DNA from: Clostridiales bacterium
Lineage (GTDB): Bacteria > Bacillota > Clostridia > Oscillospirales > CAG-272
Length of the DNA: 64,000 nt
Reading direction: 5' to 3'
Assembly: GCA_016288155.1 (NCBI GenBank)
Contig: JAEEYP010000063.1
Coordinates: forward strand, 1-64,000
Shown here piece after piece: positions 43,038 to 52,620 of the stretch (its first letter is position 1; every line of letters starts with the position of its first letter). Under the pieces are notes generated by a model, which saw only the letters and a list, made by a program, of their open reading frames with translations, had not been told where the DNA came from and made no database searches. A program made the position numbers and the translations under genes.

Positions 43038-44668
43038 CAGGTGAATCGCTGTCGGGGATCTCCCGACTTCTTATCGGCGATATCCGTATCCCGGTCGATG
43101 CGCCGGACGCGGCGGCTTTTCGGCAGGCGGAGAAGCGGGCGGCTGCCTGCGGCTGTTTCGGACCGCTTCTGCGTATAAAGATGCACCGCAAATCGATCGA
43201 TGCCCGCCGCAGGGACGCCATTACGTTCGTGTGTACCGTCTATGCGGAGGCGGAAACGACGGCAGATCCGGATACGGAGCGGCTGGCGGCATTCAGGATC
43301 CGCTTCGAGAAACGGGAGCCGCTGGAACGTCCCGTCGGAAAGGAACGGATGTCCGGAAGACCTGTTATCATCGGCATGGGGCCTGCCGGCATGTTCTGTG
43401 CGCTTCTGCTTGCGGAGTGCGGCTTCCGACCGCTGATCCTTGAACGCGGCGGAGCACTGGACGAGCGGATCCGGACGGTAGACGCTTTCAGTTCCGGCGG
43501 GTCACTCGACTGTTCCACGAATATCCAATTCGGCGCCGGCGGTGCCGGTACCTTTTCTGACGGGAAACTGACGACCAGGATCGGCGACGCGCGCTGCGAT
43601 ACGGTGCTCGAATGGCTGCATGCGCTCGGAGCGCCGGAGGATATCCTTTGGCGCGCCAAACCGCACGTCGGGACGGATCTCCTGCGCGGCGTAGTCCGTC
43701 AGGCGGACGCACGGATCCGCGCGTTGGGCGGTGAGATCCGGTATCACGCCCGCGCGGAGCGTGTCGGGGACGATGCGCTCTACGTCGGACGGGAACGGAT
43801 CCCCTTCGGTGCGCTTGTGATCGCCTGCGGACACAGCGCCCGCGATCTGTACGCTGAACTGATCGGCAGCGGGTTTTCCGTTGAAGCAAAAGCGTTTTCC
43901 GTCGGGATACGCATCGAGCATCTTCAAGAGGATATCGATCGTGCCATGTACGGCGGCATGGCGGGCAAATACGGGCTCACCGCCGCCGACTACGCACTGT
44001 CTCTGCGCATCGGCGAGCGAGGCGTTTATTCTTTTTGCATGTGTCCCGGCGGGCAGGTCGTAGCCGCTGCCTCGGAAGAGGGCGGCGTCGTAACGAACGG
44101 CATGAGTTTTCACGCGCGCGGCGGCAGAAACGCCAACGCCGCGCTCGCCGTTTCCGTTCTTCCTTCCGATTGCGGCGGATCTCCTATCGAAGCCGTCGCG
44201 TTTCAGCGGGAGTTGGAACGTACCGCATTCCGATGCGGCGGCGGTACGTATGCCGCGCCGTTTCAGACGGTCGGCGATTTTTTGAACGGGCGAACGGGCA
44301 CCGCGCCGCAGCGCATCCTGCCGACCTATCGGCAGGGGGACGTTCGTGCGGCCGATCTTCACACGATCCTGCCTTCGTTCGTTACTGAAATGCTGGAGGT
44401 CGGTCTGCACCGTTTCGGGCGCCAGATCCGGGGATTCGATGCGCCGGACGTACCGATGACGGGGGTGGAGACGCGCACCTCCGCGCCGCTCCGCATCCTG
44501 CGGGATCCGGTGTCGCTGTGCGCTCTCGGACATGATCGGATCTATCCCTGCGGGGAGGGGGCCGGATACGCCGGCGGGATCATGAGCGCGGCGGTCGACG
44601 GCCTCCGTACCGCGCAGGCGATCCTGCGCCGCTTTGCGCGGCCGCACATCGATACGGCGGATGAGTGA
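43034..44668 (+). CDS. FAD-dependent dehydrogenase-like protein (COG2509 type)
   Basis: 544 residues: an N-terminal about 95-residue domain, then the dinucleotide-binding IIGMGPAGMFCALLLAE, FGAGGAGTFSDGKL and a C-terminal GEGAGYAGGIMSAAVDG. This matches a widespread family of uncharacterised FAD-binding oxidoreductases. The likely start is TTG at 43034, overlapping the cdaR stop (TTGA), with AGGTG upstream. No partner protein points to a substrate. Confidence 0.88.
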   Translation: MTGESLSGISRLLIGDIRIPVDAPDAAAFRQAEKRAAACGCFGPLLRIKMHRKSIDARRRDAITFVCTVYAEAETTADPDTERLAAFRIRFEKREPLERPVGKERMSGRPVIIGMGPAGMFCALLLAECGFRPLILERGGALDERIRTVDAFSSGGSLDCSTNIQFGAGGAGTFSDGKLTTRIGDARCDTVLEWLHALGAPEDILWRAKPHVGTDLLRGVVRQADARIRALGGEIRYHARAERVGDDALYVGRERIPFGALVIACGHSARDLYAELIGSGFSVEAKAFSVGIRIEHLQEDIDRAMYGGMAGKYGLTAADYALSLRIGERGVYSFCMCPGGQVVAAASEEGGVVTNGMSFHARGGRNANAALAVSVLPSDCGGSPIEAVAFQRELERTAFRCGGGTYAAPFQTVGDFLNGRTGTAPQRILPTYRQGDVRAADLHTILPSFVTEMLEVGLHRFGRQIRGFDAPDVPMTGVETRTSAPLRILRDPVSLCALGHDRIYPCGEGAGYAGGIMSAAVDGLRTAQAILRRFARPHIDTADE

Positions 44669-44698
44669 TATCCCGCGTATCCATGGAAAGGAAACGGT

Positions 44699-45169
44699 AT
44701 GGAACAGATCGGCATTGTGAAGGAAGTACGGGGAGAGACGGCGCGCGTGGAGGTGCTGCGCACCGCCATGTGTGAAGGATGTGCCAAACAAACGAAGAAC
44801 GGGAGCTGCGTGTGCGGCGAGCTCCTCGGCGCTGCCAGAACGATGACCGCGGAGGCGGCAAACGACGCCCGCGCCGCTGTCGGTGATCGCGTGCGGCTCG
44901 AAACGGCTTCATCCGTCGTTCTCGGTTATGCGGCTCTCGTGTTCCTCGTTCCCGTGGCTGCCGCGTTTTTGTTCTACTGTGCCGCATCCGCTTTCTCGCC
45001 GCTTGAATGGATCCCGTGGATCGCCGCCGGGACCGGATTTCTTCTCTCAATGGTCGCTGTATACGCCGTCGACCGCTCAAGGAGAAAAGACGGCCCGCAG
45101 ATACGGATCACGGCGATCCTGAGCGATGCCTCTCAAAATTCGGAATCGGATAAGAAAATACAGGAATAA
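44699..45169 (+). CDS. RseC/MucC-family membrane protein
   Basis: 156 residues: an N-terminal beta domain with clustered Cys (CEGCAKQTKNGSCVCG) and two adjacent membrane helices (VVLGYAALVFLVPVAAAFLF and WIAAGTGFLLSMVAVYAV), the RseC layout. RseC proteins are associated with Rnf/Rsx electron-transfer complexes and SoxR reduction; no rnf genes are present here. AAAGGA precedes the ATG. It lies between the FAD enzyme and recJ. Confidence 0.85.
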   Translation: MEQIGIVKEVRGETARVEVLRTAMCEGCAKQTKNGSCVCGELLGAARTMTAEAANDARAAVGDRVRLETASSVVLGYAALVFLVPVAAAFLFYCAASAFSPLEWIPWIAAGTGFLLSMVAVYAVDRSRRKDGPQIRITAILSDASQNSESDKKIQE

Positions 45170-45175
45170 CCAGTT

Positions 45176-47389
45176 ATGAAGCAGCAAAGCAATACGGAAT
45201 GGCGTGTGCGTGTCACGGAGCGATCGATGCGTCAGTCGCCGGTCGTCCGGGCGATTTCGGACGCGCTCGATCTGACGCCGGTCACGGCGCAGCTCCTTAT
45301 CAACCGCGGCTGTACGACGCCGGAGAATGCCGCGGATTTTCTTTCCAAGAAAACGGAGCTATTTCACGATCCTTTTTCTTTGAAGGATATCCGCGAGGCG
45401 GCAGAAACCGTCCTCAGCGCTGTCGAAGAAAAGAAAAAGATCGTCATATTCGGTGATTACGACGTCGACGGCGTTACCTCCGTTTCTTGTTTGTATCTGT
45501 ATCTCAAGTCTCTCGGCGCCTCACCGGAGTATTATATCCCCAGCCGCAGCGGCGACGGATACGGCATGACCGACGCCGCGCTGACCCGACTGGCACAGGA
45601 AGGCGCCGAGGTCGTCGTCACGGTCGATACGGGCATTACCGCCGTTCATGAAGCGGAGACAGCCGCGTCGCTCGGCTTGACGCTCGTTATCACCGATCAT
45701 CATGAATGCACCGCGTCGATTCCGCACGCCGCGGCTGCGGTGAATCCGCATCGGCAGGACGACGTCTCGCCTTTTAAGGAGCTTGCCGGGGTCGGCGTCG
45801 TCTTCAAACTTCTGTGTGCGATGGAATCGCTTCGCTCGCCCGAGCTCCCGATGGGCGAATGCGTCCGCCGTATCTGTATGGAATATGCCGATCTCATCGC
45901 CATCGGTACGATTGCGGACGTGATGCCGATCGTGGGGGAGAACCGGCTTATCGTCGCATTCGGGCTTCATCTGATCGAGACCTCGCCGCGTGAAGGCGTG
46001 CGTGCGCTTCTTGACGCGGCGACGAGCGAATCCAAAACGCCCGCGCGCCGGAGGATCACGTCTTCGCTTGTCGGATTTACGATCGCACCGCGGATCAACG
46101 CCGCAGGGCGTTTACAGGATGCGTCGCTCGCCGTAGAACTCTTTTTATCGCAGGATGCGGAGAAGGCGCGGGAGGTGGCGCACAGGCTCTGCGACATCAA
46201 CCGGGAGAGACAGAACGAAGAAAACGCGATCCTCTCCGAGGCGTATGCACAGATCGACGCACGCCACGATTTCACAAAGGATCCCGTCATCATTTTGGAC
46301 AGCGACCGGTGGCATCACGGCGTCATCGGGATCGTGGCGTCCCGCATCACGGAGCGGTACGGACTGCCGTGCATTTTGATCTCCTTTGAAAATCAGAACG
46401 GTACGGCTGCACCCGAACCGTCGCCGGAGGATCTCGGACGGGGATCGGGGCGCAGCGTCAAGGGCATGAATCTGGTCGACGCGCTCAGCGCGTCCGCTTC
46501 CTGCCTTGTAAAGTTCGGCGGGCATGAGCTGGCAGCCGGACTGACCGTTCAGCGTTCCAAGCTGCCGGAATTGAGAAAAAGCATCAACGACTATGCGAGA
46601 GCGTGCTTTGCATCCGGCCTTCCGACGCCGGTGCTTGAAGCGGAATGTGAACTGAATGCCGCGGACATGACGATTTTGCAGGCGGAGGAACTCTACCGTC
46701 TCGAACCGTTCGGCACCGGGAATCCGACGCCGCTGTTTTATACGGCTTCGATGACGGTCGCAGACGTGTCCGCCGTCGGCGGCGGAAAGCATATCCGCTT
46801 TTACCTCACGCGCGACGGGATCACCGTGACCGCGATGTTCTTCCGCCGTTCCCCGGAGGATATCGACGTATATCCCGGCGACCGCATCGATATCATGTAT
46901 CAGCTCGACGTCAACGAGTTCCAGGGGAACCGTACTGTACAGTGCATTCTGCGGGAGATCCGTCTGTCGGAGGATATTTCCGCCGAAGAGGAGGCGGAGC
47001 ATCTTCAGTACCGTAATGTATGCGAGGCGATGGAGAACGGAAGCGTTCTCTCCGTCGAGACGTTCGATGCCGTTTGTCCGCGGCGTGAGGATTTCGCGGC
47101 CGTCTATACGGCGCTGAAGCACGAGACGTCTCTCGGCCACACGGTATACAGCATCCGGGCGCTGCGCCATCTGCTGCGCTCCGGCAGCACGGCGCTGTCT
47201 TACGTGCGGCTGAAGCTGATCCTTTCCGCGATGAGCGAGCTGCGCCTTTTCGCCGTCGAGACCGCGGAGGATCCGCGTGAGATCTACCGCTTCCGCTATA
47301 TCCCGCAGACGACGAAGATCGATCTGCAGTCTGCTTCCGTCATGCAACGAATCCGCCGCTGCGATCCGGCAGAACACGGCGGCGAATGA
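45176..47389 (+). CDS. recJ: Single-stranded-DNA exonuclease RecJ
   Basis: 737 residues with the DHH-family motifs: IFGDYDVDGVTS (motif I), VTVDTGI, VITDHHE (DHH) and a DHHA1 domain with GGHELAAGLTV, then an OB domain and a C-terminal extension of about 170 residues. RecJ is a 5'-3' ssDNA exonuclease in mismatch repair and recombination. It starts 6 nt after the rseC-like gene and is followed by rel, a common clostridial order. Confidence 0.95.
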   Translation: MKQQSNTEWRVRVTERSMRQSPVVRAISDALDLTPVTAQLLINRGCTTPENAADFLSKKTELFHDPFSLKDIREAAETVLSAVEEKKKIVIFGDYDVDGVTSVSCLYLYLKSLGASPEYYIPSRSGDGYGMTDAALTRLAQEGAEVVVTVDTGITAVHEAETAASLGLTLVITDHHECTASIPHAAAAVNPHRQDDVSPFKELAGVGVVFKLLCAMESLRSPELPMGECVRRICMEYADLIAIGTIADVMPIVGENRLIVAFGLHLIETSPREGVRALLDAATSESKTPARRRITSSLVGFTIAPRINAAGRLQDASLAVELFLSQDAEKAREVAHRLCDINRERQNEENAILSEAYAQIDARHDFTKDPVIILDSDRWHHGVIGIVASRITERYGLPCILISFENQNGTAAPEPSPEDLGRGSGRSVKGMNLVDALSASASCLVKFGGHELAAGLTVQRSKLPELRKSINDYARACFASGLPTPVLEAECELNAADMTILQAEELYRLEPFGTGNPTPLFYTASMTVADVSAVGGGKHIRFYLTRDGITVTAMFFRRSPEDIDVYPGDRIDIMYQLDVNEFQGNRTVQCILREIRLSEDISAEEEAEHLQYRNVCEAMENGSVLSVETFDAVCPRREDFAAVYTALKHETSLGHTVYSIRALRHLLRSGSTALSYVRLKLILSAMSELRLFAVETAEDPREIYRFRYIPQTTKIDLQSASVMQRIRRCDPAEHGGE

Positions 47390-47406
47390 GAATCGGGTGA
47401 GATCGC

Positions 47407-49641
47407 ATGTCCGACGAATTGAGTATGAATCACGAACCTGTCACCATCGATAAGCTGCTCGGGATCCTGGAGGTCAGCGGGAAGAATTACGACATTCCCA
47501 AGATCCAGCGGGCTTTTTCCTATGCGGCGGCGATCCACGAGGGGCAGTTCCGCAACAGCGGAGATCCGTATATCTCTCATCCCGTGGCCGTCGCGGAGAT
47601 CGTGGCTTCGCTCGGACTCGATACGGATTCGATCTGCGCGGCGTTTCTGCACGATACGGTGGAGGATTGTCCGGATAAGACGGACCTGAAGCAGATCGCG
47701 GAGAATTTCGGCGAAGACGTCTCCATGCTCGTCGACGGGCTGACCAAAATGTCCAATATCCAGATCCAGGATCGGGAAGAAGCGCAGATGGAGAATATCC
47801 GGAAGATGCTTCTCGCCATGTCGAAGGATATCCGGGTCATTTTCATCAAGCTCTGCGACCGCCTGCACAATATGCGTACGCTTTCCGCCAAGCCGGAAAA
47901 CAAACGCCGCACGACGGCGCTGGAAACGATGAACGTATACGCGCCGCTTGCGCACCGACTCGGTATGCAGCGAATCAAGCAGGAACTCGAAAACCTGGCG
48001 CTCAGCTATCTGGATCCCATCGGGTACGCCGAGGTGAACGCGGACATAGAACAGAAATTCGGTCAGAACCGCGATTTCCTCGAGAATATCCGCACGTATA
48101 TTTCGGAGAAGCTGTCGGAGTACAAGATCCACTTCACACTCGAAGGACGCGTGAAAACGGTCTACAGCATCTACAACAAGATGTTCAACCACAACAAAAG
48201 CTTCGACCAGATCTACGATTTTTACGCGCTGCGCATCATCGTCGACACGGAACTGGAATGCTATACGGCGCTCGGCATCATCCACGAGCTCTTCAAGAGC
48301 GTCCCCGGCCGTTTCAAGGATTACATCTCCACGCCGAAGCCGAATATGTACCAGTCGCTGCACACGACGGTCATCGGGCGCGCCGGGATCCCTTTCGAGG
48401 TGCAGATCCGCACCTGGGAGATGCATCATATCGCCGAATACGGTATCGCCGCACACTGGAAGTATAAATCCGGTACGCAGAGCAAGGAGGAGATCGACCG
48501 CAAGCTGTCGTGGATCTCCAAGTTGATCGACACGGAAACGACGGCGGCGGACCCGGACGAGTTTCTGCGCGCCTTGAAGATCGATCTCTTCCATGACGAA
48601 ACGTTCGTGTTCACGCCGAAAGGAGACGTGATTTCTCTTCCGCAGGGCTCCACGCTGATCGATTTCGCGTACGCGATCCATTCCGGCGTCGGCAACAAGA
48701 TGGTGGGGGCAAAGATCAACGGTTTGATCGCGCCGATCGACCGTGTCCCGGAGACGGGCGATATCGTCGAGATCCTTACCTCGGCGGCGTCGAAGGGACC
48801 GAGCCGCGACTGGCTGAACATCGTCCGCACAAGCGAAGCACGCTCGAAGATCCGCCAATGGTTCAAGAAAGAAAAACGTACCGAGAATATCGCCGTCGGC
48901 CGCTCGGAGATCCTGCGTGAGATCTCGCGCTTCGGGCGGCAGCTCACGGATACTCAGAAGCTCGATATCGCGGCGGCGGTCGCGCACCGGATCGGGATCC
49001 AGGAACTCGACGATCTGTTCAACACGATCGGTTACGGAGGTCTCCCGATCACAAAGATCGCTCCCAAGCTTCGGGACGAGTACGACCGTTTGGTCAAGCA
49101 GATGGAATCCGCCGAAGCGCCCGTTCTGGAGATCGAGCAGGTCAAGACCGAGGAAAACCGCCGGGTCCATACGGGCGGCATCGTCATCGACGGCGAGGAC
49201 GGCTGTGCCGTGAAGTTTGCCAAATGCTGCAATCCGCTGCCCGGCGACGAGATCATCGCTTTCGTGACCAAGGGGTACGGCGTTTCCGTGCATAAGAAGG
49301 ATTGCCCGAACGTCGTGATCGGCATGAAGAACGAGGAGAACCGATCGCGATGGAAGGAAGCGGAATGGGATACTGCGCCGGGAAGCAGCGACAGTCGGGC
49401 GCTGTATGAATCTTCCATCCTCGTGCAGGCGGAGAACACGATCACGCTGCTCGCTGAGGTGACGACGGCGCTCGCGGAGATGAAGGTCTCGCTTCTGGCG
49501 ATCAATACGCAGAAGAGAACGGACACCTCGATCACCATCCATCTGACCGTCGGATGCAAGAATATAGAACATTTCAATTCCATTCTCTCGCGGCTCAAAG
49601 GGATCCGCAGCGTTCAGTCCGTGACCCGCAGTTTCGGGTAA
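47407..49641 (+). CDS. rel: Bifunctional (p)ppGpp synthetase/hydrolase Rel
   Basis: 744 residues: HD hydrolase domain (SHPVAVAEIV, FLHDTVED), synthetase domain (YDFYALRIIV) with the basic RFKDYIS motif of bifunctional Rel/SpoT enzymes, TGS domain (FTPKGDVISLPQGSTLIDFA), a zinc-finger-like CCNPLPGD and a C-terminal ACT domain. It makes and degrades (p)ppGpp in response to uncharged tRNA on the ribosome. All catalytic motifs look intact. GGTGAG precedes the ATG. Confidence 0.97.
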   Translation: MSDELSMNHEPVTIDKLLGILEVSGKNYDIPKIQRAFSYAAAIHEGQFRNSGDPYISHPVAVAEIVASLGLDTDSICAAFLHDTVEDCPDKTDLKQIAENFGEDVSMLVDGLTKMSNIQIQDREEAQMENIRKMLLAMSKDIRVIFIKLCDRLHNMRTLSAKPENKRRTTALETMNVYAPLAHRLGMQRIKQELENLALSYLDPIGYAEVNADIEQKFGQNRDFLENIRTYISEKLSEYKIHFTLEGRVKTVYSIYNKMFNHNKSFDQIYDFYALRIIVDTELECYTALGIIHELFKSVPGRFKDYISTPKPNMYQSLHTTVIGRAGIPFEVQIRTWEMHHIAEYGIAAHWKYKSGTQSKEEIDRKLSWISKLIDTETTAADPDEFLRALKIDLFHDETFVFTPKGDVISLPQGSTLIDFAYAIHSGVGNKMVGAKINGLIAPIDRVPETGDIVEILTSAASKGPSRDWLNIVRTSEARSKIRQWFKKEKRTENIAVGRSEILREISRFGRQLTDTQKLDIAAAVAHRIGIQELDDLFNTIGYGGLPITKIAPKLRDEYDRLVKQMESAEAPVLEIEQVKTEENRRVHTGGIVIDGEDGCAVKFAKCCNPLPGDEIIAFVTKGYGVSVHKKDCPNVVIGMKNEENRSRWKEAEWDTAPGSSDSRALYESSILVQAENTITLLAEVTTALAEMKVSLLAINTQKRTDTSITIHLTVGCKNIEHFNSILSRLKGIRSVQSVTRSFG

Positions 49642-49665
49642 AGTCCGGTTACAGGAGGCAAACCT

Positions 49666-50133
49666 ATGATCGCCATCGTACAGCGCGTGCTCAGCGCATC
49701 CGTTACCGTGGAAGGGGAAACGGTCGGTTCCTGCGGGAAGGGATTTATGGTCCTGCTCGGGGTCGCCCGGGGGGATACGGAAACGGATGCACAGCTTCTG
49801 GCGGACAAGATCGCCAAAATGCGGATCTTTGAGGATGCGGAGGAAAAGATGAATCTGTCGCTGACGGACGTCGGCGGCGGTGTTCTCGTCGTTCCGAACT
49901 TTACGCTTCTCGCTTCCTATCGCCGCGGGAACCGTCCGGACTTCTTCAATTCGGAGGCGCCGCAGCGTGCCGAGGAACTCTTCCGTTATTTCTGCGAACG
50001 GATGCAGCCGCAGGTCCCGCGTCTCGAACGCGGCGTATTCGGCGCGCACATGGAGGTCTCTCTCGTCAACGACGGTCCGATCACGATCCCGATGGACAGC
50101 GCCGTTCTCCGCGCACCGAAATCCGGCTTCTGA
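49666..50133 (+). CDS. dtd: D-aminoacyl-tRNA deacylase
   Basis: 155 residues of the DTD fold: MIAIVQRVLSASVTVEG at the start, LVVPNFTLLASYRRGNRPDF in the middle, and the cis-Pro NDGPITI motif near the end. It removes D-amino acids (and Gly from tRNA-Ala) from tRNA. The usual SQFTL motif is PNFTL here: Phe-Thr-Leu is kept but Ser-Gln is Pro-Asn. CAGGAGG precedes the ATG. Position directly after rel is conserved in Firmicutes. Confidence 0.94.
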   Translation: MIAIVQRVLSASVTVEGETVGSCGKGFMVLLGVARGDTETDAQLLADKIAKMRIFEDAEEKMNLSLTDVGGGVLVVPNFTLLASYRRGNRPDFFNSEAPQRAEELFRYFCERMQPQVPRLERGVFGAHMEVSLVNDGPITIPMDSAVLRAPKSGF

Positions 50134-50166
50134 GTATCATGAATTCCCGTTGGAAAGAGTAATGAG

Positions 50167-51672
50167 ATGATTCTGAAAATCGACGGCGACGTCAAGCCGT
50201 ACTACGTACAGACGCTGTGCATGATGTTTTTCCCCGGCGTCAAGTTCCCGGAGGACGAGGAGCCGTCTTCGGGCGTTCCGTCCGCGTCGGTGTCCGTGCG
50301 GATGGCCGACGGGTGCGCCGAAGCACGTGTGACGCTTCGGCTCGGCTCCGATACGCGGGACGGGGCGGGGAAGTGCGCGGTGGGAGACGGCGTGGATGCG
50401 CCGCATGCGCGTCAGCTTGCGGTCGGCGAAGCTTTTTACCGCGCTGCCTCCTCTTTGACCGGCGTCTGCCCGCCGTGGGGCATCATGACCGGCGTCCGGC
50501 CGGCGAAGATCGCTTCCGAGCGTTTCCGTGCCGGCGACTCGCCTGCACAGGCGCGGCGCTGGATCGAGGAGCACTATATGGTGACGCCGCAGAAGGCGGA
50601 ACTCGCCGCTGCCGTCGCGGATGCGGAAAGACGGCTGATCCGGGAAGAGCTTTCACGCCGGTGCAGTGTGTATATCGCGATCCCGTTCTGCCCGACGCGC
50701 TGCGCGTACTGTTCTTTCGTGTCTTATACTTCAAAGAAACTGCTTTCGCTGATCCCGTCGTATCTTGAAGCGCTCCGCGTCAATATCCGCGTCATTTTTT
50801 CCGCGATCCGTTCTTTGGGTATCCCCGTTTCCACGGTCTATATCGGCGGCGGGACGCCTACCGTTCTTACGGCTGAACAGCTGCGGTTTCTTCTGGAGAC
50901 CGTTGCCGGGGAAACGGACGTCACGGCGCTTGAGGAATTCACGTTGGAGGCCGGGCGCCCCGATACGATCACGGCGGAGAAACTGGATATCGCCCGCGCC
51001 TGCGGCGTGAACCGTATCAGTGTCAATACGCAGACGCTGAACGAAGAGATCCTGCGTGCGATCGGGCGGCAGCACACAGCGGCGCAGTTTTTCGAGGCGT
51101 TTGACACGGCGCGCCGCTGCGGGATCCCGCAGATCAATATCGATCTGATCGCCGGATTGCCGGGCGAGAGCGCGGACAGCTTTGCCGATACCGTGGATCG
51201 CATTCTTCCGCTCCGGGCGGAAAACGTGACAGTCCATACCTTCTGCGTCAAGAAATCCGCCGAGATCCGTCAAAGCGAGACCTCCGTATACGACAGGGTG
51301 GGCGCAGAGGCTGCTGCCGCCGTGGACTGCGCGCAGCGGACGCTCTGCGGCGACGGGTATATCCCGTATTATATGTACCGCCAGAAAAACACGGTCGGGA
51401 ATCTTGAAAACGTCGGCTATTCTCTGCCGGGAGCGGAGGGACTGTACAACGTCTGTATGATGGAAGAGGTACACAGCATCTTCGCCGCCGGTGCGTCGGC
51501 GGTGACGAAACTGGTATCCCCGCTCTCGCCTGACGGAAGTCAGCGCATCGACCGCATATTTGAGGCGAAATATCCATATGAATATCTGAAAGAGTATTCG
51601 GACGGGTGCCGTGAGGAGCGGATGCGTTCTCTTGCGGATTTTGCACGCACGTTTTATCAAAAGTATTTTTGA
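50167..51672 (+). CDS. hemZ: Radical SAM coproporphyrinogen dehydrogenase-like HemZ
   Basis: 501 residues: an N-terminal about 165-residue domain and a radical SAM core with IPFCPTRCAYCSFVSY (CxxxCxxC) near residue 180, YIGGGTPT and INIDLIAGLPGES, followed by the HemN-like C-terminal part (YMYRQKNTVGNLENVGY). HemZ belongs to the oxygen-independent coproporphyrinogen oxidase family, though true activity in Clostridia is uncertain; no heme genes are nearby. It lies 33 nt after dtd. Confidence 0.93.
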   Translation: MILKIDGDVKPYYVQTLCMMFFPGVKFPEDEEPSSGVPSASVSVRMADGCAEARVTLRLGSDTRDGAGKCAVGDGVDAPHARQLAVGEAFYRAASSLTGVCPPWGIMTGVRPAKIASERFRAGDSPAQARRWIEEHYMVTPQKAELAAAVADAERRLIREELSRRCSVYIAIPFCPTRCAYCSFVSYTSKKLLSLIPSYLEALRVNIRVIFSAIRSLGIPVSTVYIGGGTPTVLTAEQLRFLLETVAGETDVTALEEFTLEAGRPDTITAEKLDIARACGVNRISVNTQTLNEEILRAIGRQHTAAQFFEAFDTARRCGIPQINIDLIAGLPGESADSFADTVDRILPLRAENVTVHTFCVKKSAEIRQSETSVYDRVGAEAAAAVDCAQRTLCGDGYIPYYMYRQKNTVGNLENVGYSLPGAEGLYNVCMMEEVHSIFAAGASAVTKLVSPLSPDGSQRIDRIFEAKYPYEYLKEYSDGCREERMRSLADFARTFYQKYF

Positions 51673-51688
51673 CCCTCGGGAGGGACAC

Positions 51689-52591
51689 ATGGTCTGCGTA
51701 CACAGAAAAATACGGACGCCGGAGCAGGGCGCGGAATTCGTCCGCCTCTGCGACAGGAATTTTGAATACCGTCTCGCGCATCTTGTGCACGACGTCGTTC
51801 ACACCGAAAAACTGGAGAGTATCCTGCTTTCCGGACCCACGTGCGCCGGAAAAACGACGGCTGCCCGAAAGCTTATTGAGGAGATCACCTCCGCGGGCAA
51901 GGTCGCAAAGGTGTTTTCCATCGACGATTTCTACCTGAACCGATCCGAAATGCCCGTCGTGAACGGACGCGTCGATTACGACAGCGTCGCCGCCATCGAC
52001 CTTTCCTTGCTCGGCCGATGCGTCGACCGGATGCTGCGCGAGCTGCCGACGACGCTTCCGCGTTTCGATTTTGTCAGCGGGACGCGCAGCGGCAGCTATG
52101 ATTATACGTGTACTCCGGACGATATCCTCGTTTTTGAGGGGATCCAGGCCGTCTATCCGGAGGTGACCGCGCTGTTCAGCGGCTACGTACACGAGCGCGT
52201 ATTCATTTCCGTCATGGACGACATTACCGTCAACGGCGTTCTCTTTACCGCCAACGAGGTGCGGCTTGCGCGCCGGATCGTGCGCGATTACCGCTTCCGT
52301 GCCGCCGCACCGGAGAAGACGCTCGAAATGTGGGCGGGCGTCCGTGAGAATGAGGACGCGAATATTTTCCCGAACGTCGGGGGATGCCGTTACATCATAA
52401 ACTCTCTGCAGCCGTACGAACTGTTTATGCTCGGTCAGTTCGCCGTTCCGCTTCTGGAGGCCGTCCCTTCTTCCGATCCCCACGCGGAGGAGGCACAGGC
52501 GCTGCTGATGAAATTCCGCGCGATCGCCGGCAACGACATCGATCCGTCCTGTCTGCCGGAAAACTCGGTCTATCATGAATTTCTCGGCTGA
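51689..52591 (+). CDS. Uridine-kinase-like nucleoside kinase
   Basis: 300 residues with a phosphoribulokinase/uridine-kinase fold: P-loop SGPTCAGKTTAARKL near residue 50, FSIDDFYLNRSEMP, VFEGIQAVYP and RLARRIVRDYRFR. Many clostridial relatives carry an extra N-terminal TGS/ThrRS-like region; it is missing here. The ATG at 51689 has GGGAGGG 4 nt upstream. It sits between hemZ and the spoVB-like flippase. The substrate is not certain. Confidence 0.86.
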   Translation: MVCVHRKIRTPEQGAEFVRLCDRNFEYRLAHLVHDVVHTEKLESILLSGPTCAGKTTAARKLIEEITSAGKVAKVFSIDDFYLNRSEMPVVNGRVDYDSVAAIDLSLLGRCVDRMLRELPTTLPRFDFVSGTRSGSYDYTCTPDDILVFEGIQAVYPEVTALFSGYVHERVFISVMDDITVNGVLFTANEVRLARRIVRDYRFRAAAPEKTLEMWAGVRENEDANIFPNVGGCRYIINSLQPYELFMLGQFAVPLLEAVPSSDPHAEEAQALLMKFRAIAGNDIDPSCLPENSVYHEFLG

Positions 52592-52620
52592 TCCGAGACT
52601 TTGCACCGGGAGGTACCATA

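Noticed and set aside
47296-50049. A 917-codon open frame opposite rel and dtd
   Set aside because: Shadow of conserved genes; composition typical of a reversed coding strand.
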